From Acidobacteriota bacterium (lineage in GTDB: Bacteria; Acidobacteriota; Thermoanaerobaculia; Multivoradales; Multivoraceae), in the NCBI GenBank assembly GCA_026707545.1, contig JAPOWR010000001.1, positions 868,001 through 932,000 on the forward strand: 64,000 bases of DNA, written 5' to 3'. Positions 46,742-54,698 of this stretch are shown here, in pieces (the stretch's first letter is position 1; each line of letters starts with the position of its first letter). The notes under the pieces were generated by a model, which searched no databases, was not told the origin of the DNA, and saw only the letters and a program-made list of their open reading frames with translations. A program made the translations under genes and the position numbers.

Positions 46742-47026
46742 TCAGCGGGCTTCGTCCGCCTTGCCCCGGTGGACGAACCAGAGGTTCCGGGCATAGACGA
46801 GCACTCCGAAGCTCTGGCCGGTGATGAACACCGGGTCATTGATCGAGATGGCGTAGCTCAGCAGGGTCAGGCCGCCGAACAGGCTCAGGTACCAGAAGGC
46901 GGTCGGAACGACGCTTTGCCGGCGTCGCTCGGTGGCGATCCACTGGACCAGGAAGCGGGAGCCGAAGAGGGCCTGTCCTCCGAAACCTATTGCCTTCCAG
47001 ATGAGGTCGGGTGTGACGGGTGGCAT
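46742..47026 (-). CDS. LAB_N-domain small membrane protein (lipid-A-disaccharide synthase N-terminal-like)
   Basis: A 94-residue protein matching the LAB_N family: 'IGFGGQALFGSRFLVQWIATERRRQSVVPTAFWYLSLFGGLTLLSYAI' is the diagnostic core (given as a landmark, residues 13-60), followed by 'GVLVYARNLWFVHRG'. Three hydrophobic segments predict an inner-membrane protein. Family members are often encoded next to GT2 glycosyltransferases of lipid-A or undecaprenyl-linked sugar pathways, as here. Its start overlaps the 3' end of the glycosyltransferase gene by 40 nt on the same strand, so the two are likely translated from one transcript. Confidence 0.85.
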   Translation of the reverse strand: MPPVTPDLIWKAIGFGGQALFGSRFLVQWIATERRRQSVVPTAFWYLSLFGGLTLLSYAISINDPVFITGQSFGVLVYARNLWFVHRGKADEAR

Positions 47027-47745
47027 GGTGAGCGCTCCAGTGCTTTGACGGTGACGGAGACCGCACGCCGGCGGTACCAGGAGACGCCGAACAGATCCAG
47101 AACTCCGCGCAGGAAGCGGCCCCGGATGTTGTACTTGCTCGCACCTTCCGTGCGCGCACGGTGTCCGACCGGGATCTCAGCGTAGTTGCCGCCGTGCCGC
47201 AAGGCCAACAAGGGCAGAAAGCGGTGAAGCCCGTCGAAGAGGGGCAGGTCTTCGAGGGCGGCGGCGCGATAGCCCTTGAGTGCGCAGCCGATGTCGGTAC
47301 ATGGGTCGCTGAGGGCGACCCGCCGGACCCGGTTCGACACCCGGCTGGCGAGCCGCCTCAGGAGAGTGTCCTTGCGTTTCGTTCGTATGCCGGAGACGAC
47401 GTCGTGGTCGTCTAGCAGGGCGACGATGGCCGGGATGTCGGCGGGGTCGTTCTGGAGATCGGCGTCCATCGTCACGATCAGGGGCGCTCGCGAGGCGCGG
47501 ATTCCAGCGAGCAGGGCCGCCGACTGACCGGCGTGCCGCTCCAGTCCGAGAACCCGCAACCTGACGTCGTCCTCCGCCAGGGCAACGAGTTCCTCGCGAC
47601 TGCCGTCCGTGCTCACGTCGTCGACCAGGATCAACTCGTAGTCCAGGCCGGCTCCGGCCATCGCGTTGCGCGTCTCCGCCGCCAGACGTTTCAGGTTGCC
47701 CGCTTCGTTGAAGACCGGGGCGACGATCGAAAGCTGCGGCGGCAT
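46987..47745 (-). CDS. GT2-family glycosyltransferase (dolichol-phosphate-mannose-synthase/ArnC-like)
   Basis: A 252-residue GT-A enzyme: 'LSIVAPVFNEAGNLKRLA', 'YELILVDDVSTDGSREEL', 'GQSAALLAGIRASRAPLIVTMDADLQNDP' with the DxD-type metal site, and 'YAEIPVGHRARTEGASKYN'. Family members transfer a sugar from a nucleotide to polyprenyl phosphate. Unlike ArnC it has no C-terminal transmembrane pair; the adjacent LAB_N protein may provide membrane anchoring (inference). The ATG at 47745 sits immediately before the conserved N terminus. Divergent from the histidine-phosphatase gene, 48 nt away. Confidence 0.87.
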   Translation of the reverse strand: MPPQLSIVAPVFNEAGNLKRLAAETRNAMAGAGLDYELILVDDVSTDGSREELVALAEDDVRLRVLGLERHAGQSAALLAGIRASRAPLIVTMDADLQNDPADIPAIVALLDDHDVVSGIRTKRKDTLLRRLASRVSNRVRRVALSDPCTDIGCALKGYRAAALEDLPLFDGLHRFLPLLALRHGGNYAEIPVGHRARTEGASKYNIRGRFLRGVLDLFGVSWYRRRAVSVTVKALERSPCHPSHPTSSGRQ

Positions 47746-47793
47746 GGCGGCTGCTCCGATCCTAGCTATCGGCGCGTTGATACCCTGCCGGCC

Positions 47794-48414
47794 GTGCTCC
47801 TGATCGTGCGCCACGGCGAGACCGCCGCGAACGCCGCCCGGATCGTCCAGGTACCGGAAACGCCGCTCAACGAGCGTGGGATGGCGCAGGCCGAGCGGCT
47901 GGCGGCCCGGTTGGCGAGGCACCATCGGGAGCGGCCGATCGGATCCGTCGTCGCCAGCGACCTTCGTCGGGCGGAGATGACCGCCGAGCCCGTGGCGGAG
48001 ACACTCGGGCTGCCGCTCGTCATTGAGCCCCTGCTCGCGGAGCGCAACTTCGGCGACCTGCGAGGTCGCGCCTATGCGGACATCGGTTTCGACATCATGG
48101 AACCCGGCTACGAACCCCCGGCAGGGGAGGACTGGCCGTCGTTTCACCGGCGTGTCGCCCGCGCCTGGACCAGGATCCGCGAGTTGGCCCGGGAGACCGA
48201 CGGTGACAGCGTCTTCGTGACTCATGGTCTCGTTTGCCACTCTCTGGCGCTCTTTCACCTGAGTCTTGGCGATGGTCTGGAGCAGCCTGATCGTTGGGGC
48301 AACACCTCGGTCACTCATGTCGAGAGTCGGGCGCCGTGGCGGGCGACCCGGATCAACTGCTGCGACCACCTGGACGCGTCGACGACGGACGGCGGTCAGA
48401 TGTCCGGCATCTGA
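47794..48414 (+). CDS. Histidine-phosphatase-family protein (phosphoglycerate-mutase-like)
   Basis: A 206-residue protein with the catalytic 'LLIVRHGETAANAA' (RHGE) at the N terminus, 'SVVASDLRRAEMTAEPVAE', 'LLAERNFGDLRGRAY' and the second catalytic histidine in 'VFVTHGLVCHSLAL'. Family members are broad phosphatases or alpha-ribazole/sugar-phosphate phosphatases; specificity is not predictable. GTG at 47794 is the start nearest the conserved motif. Confidence 0.85.
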   Translation: MLLIVRHGETAANAARIVQVPETPLNERGMAQAERLAARLARHHRERPIGSVVASDLRRAEMTAEPVAETLGLPLVIEPLLAERNFGDLRGRAYADIGFDIMEPGYEPPAGEDWPSFHRRVARAWTRIRELARETDGDSVFVTHGLVCHSLALFHLSLGDGLEQPDRWGNTSVTHVESRAPWRATRINCCDHLDASTTDGGQMSGI

Positions 48415-48493
48415 CGACGCCGCGGAGGCCCCCCGACCGCGCCCGTCTGTCGTCCTGCGGCAGGCGGCTCGGATAGAGTTTTGGGGTCTGCGC

Positions 48494-48515
48494 CGCCTCG
48501 GGAAGAACCGAGGCG
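48494..48515 (+). other. Hairpin just upstream of the MoxR-Bat operon
   Basis: C-GCCTCGG-GAAGAA-CCGAGGC-G forms an 8-bp stem ending 15 nt before the MoxR ATG at 48530. It overlaps the region where a ribosome site would lie; no strong Shine-Dalgarno word is seen. A 6-codon reading frame starting at ATG 48520 overlaps the MoxR start. Possible translational control; speculative. Confidence 0.35.
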
Positions 48516-48529
48516 AGCGATGGGTTTGA

Positions 48530-49624
48530 ATGACCGTTAGGGATCCGACCGAGATGACCGTGGATACCAGCGAGACCGTACCCTCCGACTCGCCTGCGGC
48601 GCCCCGGGTGGCGCCGCCCGTTGCCCCACCCGTAGTACCAGGCGTCAGCGAAGAGTTCCGGGTCGAGATCGCGAGTCAGGCCGACCTGTTGCAGCGGGTT
48701 CGCTCGGAGGTGGGCAAGGTCATCGTCGGCCAGACCTACATGATCGACCGCCTGCTGATGGCCCTGATCGCGGACGGACACGTCCTGATCGAGGGCATTC
48801 CGGGCCTGGCCAAGACGACCGCGATCAAGACGCTCTCCCAGGCGGTCGAGACGGGCTTCTCGCGCATTCAGTTCACGCCCGATCTGCTGCCGGCCGATCT
48901 CCTCGGCACGCAGATCTACCGTGTGGATCAGCACGACTTCCAGGTCAAGCAGGGACCGATCTTCACGAACCTCCTGCTCGCGGACGAGATCAACCGGGCG
49001 CCGGCCAAGGTCCAGAGCGCGCTGCTCGAGGCGATGCAGGAACGGCAAGTCACTCTCGGCGACGAGACCTTCGACCTGCCTGATCCGTTCCTGGTCCTTG
49101 CGACCCAGAATCCGATCGAACAGGAGGGCACCTACCCGCTGCCGGAAGCCCAGGTCGACCGGTTCATGCTGAAGTTGCGTGTGGACTACCCGAACCGGGA
49201 GGAAGAGCGCGAGATCATGCGCAGGATGGCCCGGCGCGAGCGGCCCACCGTCGAGGCGGTCGTGAGTCCGGACGACATCCGCCGCGCGCGCGGTGTGGCC
49301 GACTCGATCTACCTGGACCCCAAGGTCGAGGAGTACATCGTCGACCTCGTGTTCGCGACCAGGGAGCCGGCGGACGTGGGGCTGGAACGCCTGGAGCCGC
49401 TGATCGAGTACGGGGCGTCGCCTCGCGCCACGATCTTCCTCGCCGCCGCCGCCCGCGTGCAGGCGCTGATGTCCGGCCGGGCCTACGTGACGCCCCAGGA
49501 CGTCAAGACGGTCGGTCCGGACGTTCTCCGGCACCGGGTGCTGGTTTCGTACGAGGCGGAGGCGCGGGACCTGAGCTCGGACGATTTGATCCAGGAGATC
49601 ATGGGCACCGTCGACGTTCCCTGA
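48530..49624 (+). CDS. MoxR-family AAA+ ATPase
   Basis: A 364-residue AAA+ chaperone-like ATPase. After a Pro-rich N-terminal tail come Walker A 'EGIPGLAKTTAIKTLS', a RavA/MoxR segment 'FTPDLLPADLLGTQIY', Walker B 'LLADEINRAPAKVQSALLEAMQE', sensor-1 'FLVLATQNPIEQEGTYPLPEAQVDRFML' (landmark) and C-terminal 'YGASPRATIFLAAAARVQA'. MoxR proteins act on VWA-domain partners, which follow directly in the operon. ATG at 48530; ATG at 48554 is an alternative. Confidence 0.92.
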   Translation: MTVRDPTEMTVDTSETVPSDSPAAPRVAPPVAPPVVPGVSEEFRVEIASQADLLQRVRSEVGKVIVGQTYMIDRLLMALIADGHVLIEGIPGLAKTTAIKTLSQAVETGFSRIQFTPDLLPADLLGTQIYRVDQHDFQVKQGPIFTNLLLADEINRAPAKVQSALLEAMQERQVTLGDETFDLPDPFLVLATQNPIEQEGTYPLPEAQVDRFMLKLRVDYPNREEEREIMRRMARRERPTVEAVVSPDDIRRARGVADSIYLDPKVEEYIVDLVFATREPADVGLERLEPLIEYGASPRATIFLAAAARVQALMSGRAYVTPQDVKTVGPDVLRHRVLVSYEAEARDLSSDDLIQEIMGTVDVP

Positions 49625-49645
49625 GGTCGCTCTGGAGCGCGATCG

Positions 49646-50578
49646 ATGTGGTTCTTCCGGCGTCACGAGACCGAGGAGCGGGAACGCAGGGAGGCGACCC
49701 TCTCGCCTGAGCTGCTGGCGCGGATCAAGACGATCCAGCTCCGTACCCAGCGCCTCGTGACGGACGCCCTGGCGGGCGAGTACCACAGCGCCTTCAAGGG
49801 CCGGGGCATGGAGTTCGAACAGGTAAGGGAGTACGCACCGGGGGACGACATCCGCCACATCGACTGGAACGTGACGGCCCGGATGTCGAGTCCGTTCGTC
49901 AAGGAACACCGCGAAGAGCGCGAACTGACCGTCATGCTGATCGTCGACGTCAGTTCTTCGGGCGCCTTCGGCACCGCCGAGAAGCAGAAGCGGGAGGTCG
50001 TCGCCGAGGTTGCCGCCGTGCTCGCCTACCTCGCGATCCAGAACAACGACCGGGTCGGCATGATCATCTTCTCGGACCGGATCGAGCACTTCATCCCGCC
50101 CAAGAAGGGGCGCTCCCACGTCTGGCGGGTGATCCGTGAAGTCCTGAGCTTTCGCCCCACCGGCCGCGGCACCGATCTCGACGGCGCCCTCGACTACCTG
50201 GGCCGCGTGGTGCCGCGACGGTCGGTGGGCTTCGTCATTTCGGACTTCCTGGATGAGGGTTTCTCGGAGCGCCTGCGCGTGGCGGCTCGCCGTCACGACC
50301 TGACCGCGATCCGCGTGCTCGACCAGCGGGAGGTCCGACTGCCACGGATGGGTCTGATCGAACTCGAGGACGCCGAGACCGGGGAGACGATCGTCGTCGA
50401 CACGGCGAGCCGGCGGGTCGCGGAGAGCTTCGTGCGACTGGCGCGGGAGGATCTGGCGCGGCGCTCGGAGCAGTTTCGCCAGGCGGGCGTCGGCGAGATC
50501 CAGGTCTGGGCCGATCGGCCGTGGATCGAGCCGATCGTTCGTTACTTGCGGGCTCGTGAGCGAACGGTGCGGGTGTAG
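49646..50578 (+). CDS. DUF58-domain protein (VWA-like partner of MoxR)
   Basis: A 310-residue protein: 'LRTQRLVTDALAGEYHSAFKGRGMEFEQVREYAPGDDIRHIDWNVTARM' is the DUF58 signature (landmark, residues 31-80), followed by a VWA-like segment 'LTVMLIVDVSSSGAFG' with a DxSxS metal site, and 'RVGMIIFSDRIEHFIPPKKG'. Second gene of the MoxR-Bat operon, 21 nt after moxR. DUF58 proteins are standard partners of MoxR ATPases; the molecular role is unresolved. Confidence 0.92.
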   Translation: MWFFRRHETEERERREATLSPELLARIKTIQLRTQRLVTDALAGEYHSAFKGRGMEFEQVREYAPGDDIRHIDWNVTARMSSPFVKEHREERELTVMLIVDVSSSGAFGTAEKQKREVVAEVAAVLAYLAIQNNDRVGMIIFSDRIEHFIPPKKGRSHVWRVIREVLSFRPTGRGTDLDGALDYLGRVVPRRSVGFVISDFLDEGFSERLRVAARRHDLTAIRVLDQREVRLPRMGLIELEDAETGETIVVDTASRRVAESFVRLAREDLARRSEQFRQAGVGEIQVWADRPWIEPIVRYLRARERTVRV

Positions 50579-50580
50579 AC

Positions 50581-51618
50581 GTGCGCTCCTGTTCCTTGGC
50601 CGTGCTCGTTCTGCCTCTCGCGCTCGCGTGCGGGGCGACCGATGATCGGGCGGAAGTGGCGACGTCGCCGAAGCCGCCCGCCGAGCTGCGGGCCGCGGTC
50701 GACCGGGCGACCGCGACGACGGGTGACCTGATCACGTACGAGGTGGAAGTCGAGCGCGAGCCGGCTGTGAGCGTCGAGCTGGCCGATCCCGGAACGGGAA
50801 TCGCGGGTTTCCGCATCGTCGATCTCGGCCAGGATCCGCCGGAGACCCTCGCTTCGGGCCGGATCGTTGAGCGTCGCTGGTTCAGGCTCCGGGCCGACCT
50901 GGTCGGTTCCTATGTGCTGCCTGCGCTTTCCGCCACGTACAGCGGAGCCGCCGGTGACGCGGGCGAGCTCGCGACGCCGGAGATCCCGGTCGAAGTCGAA
51001 TCCGTGTTGCCGGCGGACGGCACCGAAGTGACGGATATTCGGGACATCAAGCCGCTGCGCAGGGCCGAGCCCGGCCGGCCCTGGCTGTTGTGGCTGGGGA
51101 TCGCCCTGGCGGTTCTCGCACTGGCGGCCGCGGCATGGTGGTGGCGCCGGCGCCGGGAGCGTGGCGACGCTGCGCCCGAAACGCCCGCGGTTCCACCCTA
51201 CGAGTTGGCGATCCAGGAGTTGGAGCGGCTGCGGCGTACCGACTTCTCGAACCTGCGGGAACTGCGCCGCTACTACTTCGCCGTTTCGGCGGTCCTGCGT
51301 GCCTACATAGAAGGCCGCTTCGGCCTGAACGCGACCGATCTGACGACGGAGGAGATCCTGAGTCGATTGGGCGAGCCCGCTCCCCTCGCGATTCGGCTCG
51401 ACCCCGTTCAGGCGCGGCGGCTGGAGCGGTTCCTCCTGGCGACCGATCAGGTCAAGTTCGCGGCCCATCTCCCCGGTCCCGGGGAGATCGACCGTACCTA
51501 CGAGCAGGCTCTCGGCTTCGTGCGGGCCACCCGGCCGCCCATGGATGACGGGGACGAGGATCGCGGCAACGCCGGGGAGCACGCGGGGGCGGCTGACCAC
51601 AGGGGAAAGGCGGCATGA
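50581..51618 (+). CDS. Bat-operon membrane protein (DUF4381-like)
   Basis: A 345-residue protein with an N-terminal signal ('LAVLVLPLALACGATDD', a lipobox-like 'ALAC'), a beta-rich domain (about 35-150), one transmembrane segment 'WLLWLGIALAVLALAAAAWWWRRRR' and a cytosolic helical domain 'LRELRRYYFAVSAVLRAYIEGRFGLNATDLTTEEILSRL'. This matches the DUF4381/BatD-like proteins found between DUF58 and BatA genes. GTG start 2 nt after the DUF58 stop; its stop overlaps the batA ATG. Confidence 0.75.
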   Translation: MRSCSLAVLVLPLALACGATDDRAEVATSPKPPAELRAAVDRATATTGDLITYEVEVEREPAVSVELADPGTGIAGFRIVDLGQDPPETLASGRIVERRWFRLRADLVGSYVLPALSATYSGAAGDAGELATPEIPVEVESVLPADGTEVTDIRDIKPLRRAEPGRPWLLWLGIALAVLALAAAAWWWRRRRERGDAAPETPAVPPYELAIQELERLRRTDFSNLRELRRYYFAVSAVLRAYIEGRFGLNATDLTTEEILSRLGEPAPLAIRLDPVQARRLERFLLATDQVKFAAHLPGPGEIDRTYEQALGFVRATRPPMDDGDEDRGNAGEHAGAADHRGKAA

Positions 51619-52688
51619 ACGAGCAACTGCTCCTGGCCGATGCCCGCTGGCTCTGGGTGCTCTTGCCCCTCTACGTGATCTGGGCGCTCCTCTGGTGGCT
51701 TCGTCCGCGCTGGCGTCACCTGGTGGTGCGCCGCGCCTTTTCCGTGCGAGGGAAGGCCCCGGGCAGAGCGGCCGTGTCCTACTCGTCTCTCGTTCATGCG
51801 CGTCAGTCGGCGCGTTCGAGTGCGCCGACTGCGCGGCGCCTGGTGTCGGCGCTGCGTCTGGTCGTCGTCGCCCTGGTCCTGCTCGCCGTGATGCGCCCCC
51901 AGACGGGCCGTGCGCTCACCGAGGTGAGCACGGAGGGGATCGACATCGTCCTGGTGATCGACACCTCGGGGTCGATGAGGGCGCTCGACCTCGACGCCCA
52001 CGAGCGCTCGCTGAGTCGCCGAAGAGATCGCCTGGAGGTGGCGAAGGACGTCGTCGAGACGTTCATCGCGGCCAGACCGAACGACCGCATCGGCCTCGTC
52101 GTGTTCGGCGCGGAGGCCTTCACCCAGTGTCCCCTGACGCTGGATCACGGCATCGCCGCGACCTTTCTCGAACAGCTCGAGATCGGCATGGCGGGGGACG
52201 CGACGGCGATCGGATCGGCGGTCGGCGTGGCGACCAAGCGCCTCAGAAACTCCGAGGCCGAGTCGAAGGTCGCGGTCCTGTTGACGGACGGTCGCAGCAA
52301 CGCGGGGGCCCTGACGCCGCTGCGAGCAGCGGAGGCCGCCGCCGCGCTTGGCGTGAAGCTCTACACGATCGGCGTTGGAACCCGCGGACAGGCGCCGATC
52401 GTGGTCGAGACGCGGTTCGGCCCGCGGGTTGTCTACGAGGATGTCGAGATCGACGAGGACACTCTCCGGCAGATGGCGACGGTTACCGGCGGCGCGTACT
52501 TCCGGGCCGAGGACGTCGCCGGCCTGGAAACGGTCTACGAGCGGATCGACGAGCTCGAGAAGACCGAGATCACCCAGGAGTCGTTCATGGAGTACGAGGA
52601 GCGCTTTGCCTGGCTGGTGACGCCGGCGGTGTTCCTGCTCCTGCTCGAAGTCGTGCTGCTCGATACCCGTCTGAGGAAGCTGCCGTGA
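51615..52688 (+). CDS. batA: BatA: VWA-domain membrane protein
   Basis: A 357-residue protein. Two N-terminal transmembrane segments ('WLWVLLPLYVIWALLWWL', 'LVVVALVLLAVMRPQTGRA') are followed by a VWA domain with MIDAS 'DIVLVIDTSGSMRALDL' and 'VAVLLTDGRSNAGALTP', and a C-terminal transmembrane segment 'WLVTPAVFLLLLEVVLL'. Bat proteins were linked to aerotolerance in Bacteroides; the mechanism is unknown. Overlaps both neighbours by 4 nt. Confidence 0.9.
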   Translation: MNEQLLLADARWLWVLLPLYVIWALLWWLRPRWRHLVVRRAFSVRGKAPGRAAVSYSSLVHARQSARSSAPTARRLVSALRLVVVALVLLAVMRPQTGRALTEVSTEGIDIVLVIDTSGSMRALDLDAHERSLSRRRDRLEVAKDVVETFIAARPNDRIGLVVFGAEAFTQCPLTLDHGIAATFLEQLEIGMAGDATAIGSAVGVATKRLRNSEAESKVAVLLTDGRSNAGALTPLRAAEAAAALGVKLYTIGVGTRGQAPIVVETRFGPRVVYEDVEIDEDTLRQMATVTGGAYFRAEDVAGLETVYERIDELEKTEITQESFMEYEERFAWLVTPAVFLLLLEVVLLDTRLRKLP

Positions 52689-54694
52689 CGGGCGGTCGGA
52701 CAGGACTGAATCCGGCCGGTCGCGGCGGTGGACGCAGTTGCCGGGCGCTCCTCGCGCTCTTGCCGGTCGCGTTCCTCTTGGTCGGTTGCGAGGTCCGCAG
52801 CGGCCGCCCGGATGCGCTCTGGCTGCTGTGGCTGGGGCCCGGACTGCTGCTCTTCTACATCTACGCATTCCGCACCCGGAGCCGCCTGCTCGGGCGCTTT
52901 GCGTCGCCCGAGATGTTGCCGGCCCTAGTCGCCGGAGTCAGCCGGCCGCGACGACGTCTGAAGGCTGTGCTCGTGCTCGTGGCGGTGCTCGCCCTGGTGG
53001 CGTCGCTCTCTCAGCCCCGTTGGGGCTTCGTCTGGGAAGAGGTCCACCGCGAGGGCGTCGACATCGTGGTCGCTCTCGACGTCTCGGATTCCATGCTGGT
53101 GCGTGACGCGGAGGCGGGCGGCGAACTCAGCCGTCTCGAGCGCGCCAAGCGCGAGATCGCCGACCTCCTCGGACGCCTGGAGGGCGACCGCATCGCGCTG
53201 GTCGCCTTTGCCGGTGCTGCCTTTTTGGAACTGCCGCTGACGCTCGACTACTCGGCGGCGGCTCTCTTCCTGGAGGCGATGGACCCGGACCTGATTCCGA
53301 CCAAGGGCACCGCGATCGGTGAGGCGCTCCGGGTGTCGCTCGAGGCGTTCGAGCGGGTCGCCTCGGTCGGATCGCGGCAGTCGAGGGCGGTGATTCTCAT
53401 CACCGATGGCGAAGATCATCTGGGCGAGGCGCAGGAAGTCGCCGAAACGGCCGCCGCGGCCGGCGTGCGGGTGTTCGCGATCGGCATCGGACGCGACGAG
53501 GGCGCGCCCATCCCCAGGGAGGGGGGCGGTTTCCGGACGGACCGCCGTGGCGAGATCATCCTCAGCCGGCTGGACGAGGCGGCGCTGCAGCGGATCGCAC
53601 TGACCACCGGTGGCCGGTACGTCCGCTCGGTGACCGGCGATGTAGACCTGGAGCAGATCTACGCCCAGGGAATCAAGGCGCAACTGGAGGATCAGGAACT
53701 CGGTTCCAGCCGTCGGCAGCGTTGGCAGGAGCGCTTCCAGTGGCTGCTGGTTATCGCGCTGGCGGCTCTGATGCTGGAGCCTCTGATCAGTGATCGGTTG
53801 CGGCGCCGCAGAGTGACGGTCGCCTCGGCAGTTTGTCTCGCCTGGCTCCTCTCGCTGCCCGACGGGGCGCTCGCCCAGCCCCAAGCCACGGAGTCCTTCC
53901 CTGCGGCAGCGGAGACTTCGCCGGCGGTCGAGTACTCCTCGCCCTACGAGGCCTTCGACGCCGGCGCCTATGCCCAGGCCCTCGAGGGTTTCGTGGATCG
54001 CCAGACCAGACAGCCCGACGACCCGGAAGTGAGTCTCAACGTCGGCGCGGCGCACTACAAGCTGAACGACTTCGATTCCGCCGACGCCCAGTTCTTCCGC
54101 GCCGCGGCCACCGGCGACGACGCGCTCCGGGCCGAGGCGCTCTACAACCTCGGCAACAGCGCCTACCGTCAGGACAAGCTGGGAGAGGCGATCGACCTCT
54201 ACATGGCTTCCCTGGAGGTGAATCCGGACGACCTGGACACGAAGTTCAACCTGGAGTTCGTGCGCGAGGAGTTGAAGAAGCGGCGGCAACAGCAGCAGGA
54301 CCAGGACCAGAACGAACAGAACCAGGATCAGGAGGAGCAGAGCCAGGAGGGCGCCGAGCAGCAGTCGGAGGACCCGAGCCAGGACGGGGGTGAGCAGCCC
54401 GAAGACCAGCAGCAGGATCGTGGCGGCCAGGACCCGTCGCAGGACCCCGAGTCGGAGGATGGGCAGGATCCCGAGGACTCCGACCGCGACGACGACGGCG
54501 TCCCCGACGCGGCGGACTCGCCGCCCGAGGGCGAGGGCCCGGACCAGGGCGGCCAGGACGGACCGCGGGAACCGCCGCAGGGCATGACGCCGGAGGAGGC
54601 CGAGCGCTACCTCCAGGCGCTGGAAGAGGGACGTCTGGACCCGAGGCGCCGCGGTCAGCGCGGACGCCCCAGCCGGCAGGCGAAGGACTGGTAG
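52685..54694 (+). CDS. BatB-BatC fusion: VWA domain plus TPR and acidic/Gln-rich tail
   Basis: A 669-residue protein. The N-terminal half is BatB: transmembrane segments 'ALWLLWLGPGLLLFYIYAF' and 'LKAVLVLVAVLALVASLSQ', then a VWA domain with MIDAS 'DIVVALDVSDSMLVRD' and 'AVILITDGEDHLGEA', and a transmembrane segment near residue 355. After a second signal-like stretch ('VCLAWLLSLPDGALAQP') comes BatC: TPRs ('ALYNLGNSAYRQDKLGEAIDLY') and a disordered Gln/Asp/Glu-rich tail. In Bacteroidota batB and batC are usually separate. The extra N terminus has a lipobox-like 'LLVGC'. GTG start overlapping batA. Confidence 0.9.
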   Translation: MTGGRTGLNPAGRGGGRSCRALLALLPVAFLLVGCEVRSGRPDALWLLWLGPGLLLFYIYAFRTRSRLLGRFASPEMLPALVAGVSRPRRRLKAVLVLVAVLALVASLSQPRWGFVWEEVHREGVDIVVALDVSDSMLVRDAEAGGELSRLERAKREIADLLGRLEGDRIALVAFAGAAFLELPLTLDYSAAALFLEAMDPDLIPTKGTAIGEALRVSLEAFERVASVGSRQSRAVILITDGEDHLGEAQEVAETAAAAGVRVFAIGIGRDEGAPIPREGGGFRTDRRGEIILSRLDEAALQRIALTTGGRYVRSVTGDVDLEQIYAQGIKAQLEDQELGSSRRQRWQERFQWLLVIALAALMLEPLISDRLRRRRVTVASAVCLAWLLSLPDGALAQPQATESFPAAAETSPAVEYSSPYEAFDAGAYAQALEGFVDRQTRQPDDPEVSLNVGAAHYKLNDFDSADAQFFRAAATGDDALRAEALYNLGNSAYRQDKLGEAIDLYMASLEVNPDDLDTKFNLEFVREELKKRRQQQQDQDQNEQNQDQEEQSQEGAEQQSEDPSQDGGEQPEDQQQDRGGQDPSQDPESEDGQDPEDSDRDDDGVPDAADSPPEGEGPDQGGQDGPREPPQGMTPEEAERYLQALEEGRLDPRRRGQRGRPSRQAKDW

Positions 54695-54698
54695 GACG

